From positions 30,884,342-30,948,341 of the forward strand of contig CP136069.1 of NCBI GenBank assembly GCA_032622095.1: DNA of 64,000 bases, in the 5' to 3' direction. Made by a program: the position numbers and the translations under genes. Below, piece after piece: positions 50,001 through 56,000 of this stretch. Position 1 is the first letter of the stretch. Each line of letters opens with the position of its first letter. The notes beneath the pieces were generated by a model that was not told the origin of the DNA, did not search any database, and was given only the letters and a program-made list of their open reading frames with translations. The DNA comes from Siphonodentalium dalli (Eukaryota > Mollusca > Scaphopoda > Gadilida > Siphonodentaliidae).

Positions 50001-53000
50001 TAACAAAACATACATCAGGTTCACGACTGTAGCTGCATACCAAACTGATTCTGATAACAACGTTGATGTTCTAACGTAATATTCTGTGTGTCTAATTTTG
50101 AAAATTCAAAATCACAATGACGTTATTTAGGTCGGTTGACGTCCCTAGTTACCTGCGCAATTTACATATACAATTACGTCATGAAAGTAGTACTAACCTA
50201 GTATTAAAAGCTACGCTGACGTAATAAAAGCTACGATGACGTAATGAACGTAACGTTTATTAGACATGCTTTGTGTAGGTGACAAGGTAGATAAATATGT
50301 GTTATATACACAATGTATTTGTATCGATTCATGTATCGCGACTCGGCTAGTTTTCGTGGCCATATAGCGACTCGGAGACCAAGTCGCCGAGTCGCTATAT
50401 GGCCACGAAAACTAGCCGAGTCGCGATACATGAATCGCTACAAACACATTGTGTATATAACACATTTATCTACCATTAGTGTGACAGAATCCACGGCACA
50501 AATTACATTTTAGGAGTTTCTTAAATGCCAAAATTGTTGAATTTGTGTCCGAGGATTAGCTTTCTTGAATAAATTATCCGAACCTGTAAAGGTTGCTGTG
50601 TCACGCGATTACCTCGCTTTGATAAATTCTCCCAACCTGTAAGTTCACCCGAATATGCCTAACGGAAATTGAATTCAATGGACAAAATCTCTTACACCTG
50701 CATGTTTTATATAATTTATATTAAATATTGAACAAATACATATTAGTTACTTTGTGATATGTCATACCCTAACACCCATGATGATAGGCAATCAAATAAT
50801 GTTAAAACCTAGGAACTATTTGTTTATAGTACGCAAGAATATACGTTGGAATGTCGTTTTGATTTTTCACGCGATTGATGTGACGTCAGTTCATTCATGT
50901 TTTTGAGCCAGTCAACGACGTCACGAGCGCATTGAGTCGCAACTGCAGTAACGATACGGATGTTTTTATCGTTAATTCTATCAGGGAATTTCATAGGAAA
51001 TGGTAGATAAAACGGTGTATAAGCTGTGAATATTATTTGCGCAATCATTGCCTCATGTCTATCGCCCAATATATAGTTCGTCCCGAATAAAGGAATACAT
51101 ATATACATGTGTGCGTATTTAAGCTGCGGTATTCTCTAGGGGCTTCTCACGTGAACCGGGACAACTCGATTTGCCGGGTGGCCCGGTCTAACGTGCTTGC
51201 TCACTGAACATATGTGATAAAGTCCATAGTAATTATGAGAACAACTTATGAGTGAGTATATACTAAATATAAATTTTGACTGAGTCGGTTTTTTATTTAA
51301 TTCATGCTAATATTGTACATGTATGTTATATATTATATGTTATATGTTTGCAACTGCCCATCGAGGTGTTATTGCAATAAAATCTTGTATCTTGTATAGT
51401 GTGCTGTTACGTGAGCCGGGTCAACTTGGTTAGCCGGGACAACTCGGCTCACGTAACAGCGAGTCATCCCACCTAGCCGGGTTGAAAGTCTGGAACGTAA
51501 CACGATTCGTTGTGACTTGACATGACGTTAGCAAATAGAATGCTCGCGTCATGGGAGTGACGTTTAGTGACAACCCAAGCCACTCAGTTATGGGCGTGTC
51601 GACATTATGGACTGACGTCGTGACGCGTGATTGACAGCTAGATAGATAGCTAGTTGTGTGGACGTCAAACTGAGTTGTACCGGTTAACCTAGTTGTCTCG
51701 GCTCACATTGCAGCGTGACCGAGTTGTCCCGGCAGACCGGGTTGTCCCGGCTCATGTAACAAGCCCCAAAAATAGAACATTTGATGCGATTGTATTTTCA
51801 ACAATCTTATAACTGATTGCTATATTCGTCGATAAAATGTGTTGGTACTAACTTCTCAGTTGTATCACAGGAGGTTGTATTCACTCAACTAAGTACTCAA
51901 TGTCTTTAAAAACAGGTCAACTGAGTCTGGCGAAAGACTGTGACTATGACGACCCATTGGGATGCCCTCATTCAATCACTCTCATCTGTGAAATCAGAGA
52001 CGCTGCGGGTCTGACGTCAGAAACAACCATCGTTGTGACGGACAATGACGTCAACGACAATAGCCCAGTATTTCCTCAATATCCATACTACGTGACAATC
52101 ATCAACGAAACTAGTAATGGAGACCCACTCGTGATATTTTCGGCAACAGATGCTGATTCTGGGCTTAATGGAGAATTTACATATTCGATTTTGGGTATCG
52201 GGTATGGTGTAGAACATTTTTATGTTGATAATCCCGGCGGGAATCTTATAATAAAGAAATCATTGGCTCTGACTCAAAGCACCGAGTTTACCATAACAGT
52301 CTGCGCCACGGATAAGGGGATTCCCCCGCGTAGGAACTGTACCGGCGTTGTGATGAGCTACATCATAGTTACAACGTCTAAACCTCCAACGACGACCCGA
52401 GAGCAGCCATGTTTCTTCTGCACAGAAGGCGGGATCGCCGTATTCACCTTACTAATGGCGGCTGCTGGATTTGTCGCTTTCATGGTGGCATACATGTTAT
52501 GGATGAAATGCTGCAGAAATCCGTTTAACGAGTGAGTATTTAGTATCCCTTTAGATACGCAGTTCTAACAGGATCTGTCACTAACTCGCGGCCATACTGG
52601 ATCCACAGGTGCGGTTCCGTGGTTTCATAGATTCACCCAGAACAGGTTCTGTGGTTTTAGTGCTACAGGTCAAAGTTTTGGAGTAGCATTTCCATATATG
52701 GAGGTTTTGAATTATTCATGACTTCCAGATATGGAAATCTATGTAAAACCACATAACCCGACCTGGTGGATCCAATATGGCCGCGAGTTAGTGATAGGGC
52801 GTATTAAAATTAGACTGTCGAATAGTTAAGTCACGTGTTACATAGTCTAACGGAAATAGTAGGGACAACCATTCCTTCAGTATCAGCCAACCACAACATT
52901 TAACGATATAAATTTGAACATGTCTGGGACTATACAACACACAAGGCGCCTATTGTTAGAAGCAAATTTTAATTTATTTTTTTGAGGGATTGGGTGGGAT

Positions 53001-56000
53001 TCGAACCCCGGCCCATGACGGCAAGTCCGACGTCAATACCACACGGCCACCGAAGCGAGTCCAAAAAAGGAAGCTCAAATGGCCGCTGTATTCCGACGTC
53101 GCACTTAGGACACAATATGCACATTTTAAGGTATCTATTGTGTGTAAGCTATATATAGCATATATTGCACTGTAGCAATACACAGTAGCATGTTATATAG
53201 ACGTCTCCGAAACATGCCGACCATTGCTGTTTGAACATGTCTGGGGCTATATACAACACACAAGGCGCCTATTTTCAGAAGCAAATTTAAGTTTTGAGAC
53301 AGTGCAATTTTTTATTTTTTGGGGATTGGGTGGGATACGAACCCCGGCCCACGAAGGGCGAACGCGCCTTGCGACTCAAAGTAGTTGCTTTGCAGGGTGT
53401 CAAAATTTTACTCATTTTGGTATTTGCCAGGAAATTCATGCAGATTGTTACCAGTAATAATTTTGTTGGTTTTCAATGCCATGAGAAATAATGCAGAGCG
53501 ACTTGTAACATTTTCTCTCCGCAAGTAAAGTGATGAGGAGTTACACAGAGCCCCATTCTGATCATAACCAACGTTGTCTGTCTTTTTGAATTATATTTCG
53601 TTGCGAAAAAATTGATATCGTGACAAAAGATATTGACAACTAATGGTTGAAAATTCAGTGGAACCATGTATACGATAATGCCAGGCTATATATATGCATG
53701 TCTAAATGAACATTTTTGTTTGATGTATGTCTTTCTCTTGTAGGATGATAGCACGACTGAAACTTCCGAGAAAACCCCGAATGGCCAGGCATAAGAAGCG
53801 CCGTCTGTCGGAGAGTTCAATCGATTCAGACATTCCCAGGTATTGTCAATCTCTACCAGAGCGCAAAAGTCATATTTCCTTTCTGAATCTGTCACCGTAT
53901 ATGTGTACCACTAACCACATCTGAGAATGTATGTGTGCATATTCTCGCCTCTTCTTATTCTTTTGGTAATGAGTCTTCAAAAGGACGGAATTCACTCGCA
54001 TGTGGTATTACATGCGCACAAATATATGTCTGTAAACACATCACTACTAAGAATATCGAGAAATAGATAAACTTTGTTCATAAATTTATTATTGATAATT
54101 AAATTTTGCGTCTTGAAACTAGTGTTATGTAAAAAAAAATATTTGTCAACAAACATCACTAATCGTGCATTAAGTTCAAATATTTTAGTCTGAGTATTAT
54201 TTTCAGAATGTTTTTCAATGACTTGACATTTTTCAATGTTTACCATCAAGATTTGTGTAAACTTTCTTATTGGACTAAATTGGATTTTTATAGGTAATTC
54301 CACTGTCGAAGTTATTTTACATAACAATGGTTTTGGCATGCGAATCTCATTATTGGAGAGTTATTAATAATGAAAAAGTGAACAAAGTCAACCTAATTGT
54401 TCATGTATTTGTTGATGATTGGAGCTTCCTGAAATTTTGCGAAAACCCTGTGCCAATGCATTCTCTTAAATATGCAAGTCTCCCATAGGGAGCCTCGCAT
54501 ATATACGAGAATACATTGGTCTAACAATATTTACCTTGACCTTACATGTAAGCCAGTGAATTCGGCATATGCGAGACTCCCTATGGGGAACTCGCATATA
54601 TAAGAGAATACACTGGCATCGGATATTTAATGCTGCACCAGCGCACCACCCGTTATAAAGGGTTAAAGTCCCTTGAGACAGCAGCAGTAGTTTCATGAAT
54701 TAGTTTGCAGAAGAAGAATTGCCACATTCTGAGATAAGAGGAAGATCGCCAAAATTGAGCCAGAAATTATAATGAAAAATTGACATTATATCATCAAGCA
54801 TGTGGCATTCGACGTATACTTTTTGTCCATTTGGAGACGATAACATAACATAACATTTTTATTGACATAATACACCCACGCGGGGCAGTTGTCATAATAC
54901 AGATAATTTAAACACAAATCAAGACAATTTCATATAAAATATATATATAACATGTATTTGTAACTCAACACTATATTCTCATTTATTTGCGGAAAACTGC
55001 CGAACCATGTTACAGATCAGATTGCATATACTCGGGTGTTCAGCCTTCATGAGGAATATGAACTTTTCTATTTCATCAAAGTTTACGAAAATTGGTTGGT
55101 GAACTCCTATTTCAGTGAAAAATCTCTTCCGCAAATGGTTATGTTTTTCACATCTCATTATAAAGTGTTCTTCCGTTTCAATTTCATTTGCTTCACATTT
55201 TTTACATATGCGTTTCTCGTAAGGTATTTTGGGCTGAGCGTGTCGCCCAACCTCTACCTGCAACTTATGATTGCTTACTCTAAGCTTACTGAAACACGAT
55301 CTCGTATAAAAATTAGTAATTTGGAGTAAGTATGGTTCAATTTCATATTGTTCTTTGAAACAACGATACGTTCTTAATTTATTCATACCATTTTTCTTGT
55401 TGTCATCGAATATTTCGTTTTTGAACGTTAGAATATGAACGCATTTTAATTCTTCCCGGACTTTATTGAGATATTCCAGCGATAGGTTATTCTCTAAATC
55501 GCTTATTTTTGGCATGTGAAGTGCTTCTGCCAAAAACGGTGGAATTATATATTCCTCGCATATTTGGGCAGAATTCTGAAGTAACATATTCGGTTTTCTT
55601 TCAGACAGTTTAAGCATATATCTTACAGCATTCATTATCGCATCATGTGCTATCGGAAATCTGCCCAATTCTGCTCTTGTCGCGTGATTAGATATGTTAT
55701 CTCGCTAGTTGCGACCATTCTATATAGCTTTGTGCATGATAGAAAATTGGTTCCACATAATGAATATGCTATTTGCAGATATTAAAGATGTACAATATTC
55801 TTTTTGCAACCAGATATGTTACCATGGTAAGCAGTATAAATATCACACTAACTAATATGCTTTTTTCTACATTTTGTTTTATATTCCTGATGTAAAACTT
55901 TTAATTTATAGGTCTTATAGACTTCATATTGTCTTTAGAGGACGCCGATCTGCTGAAAGGAATATTTTAGTTTACATGGTGTGGGTTTGTTCATTGTCAT

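Noticed and set aside
50824-51108. 94-codon minus-strand frame in cadherin intron g-h
   Set aside because: No recognisable motif and no sign of a promoter or exon boundary.
52985-53065. tRNA gene on the minus strand
   Set aside because: The B box is perfect and the A box acceptable, but acceptor and D stems cannot form; the segment is part of a repeated SINE.
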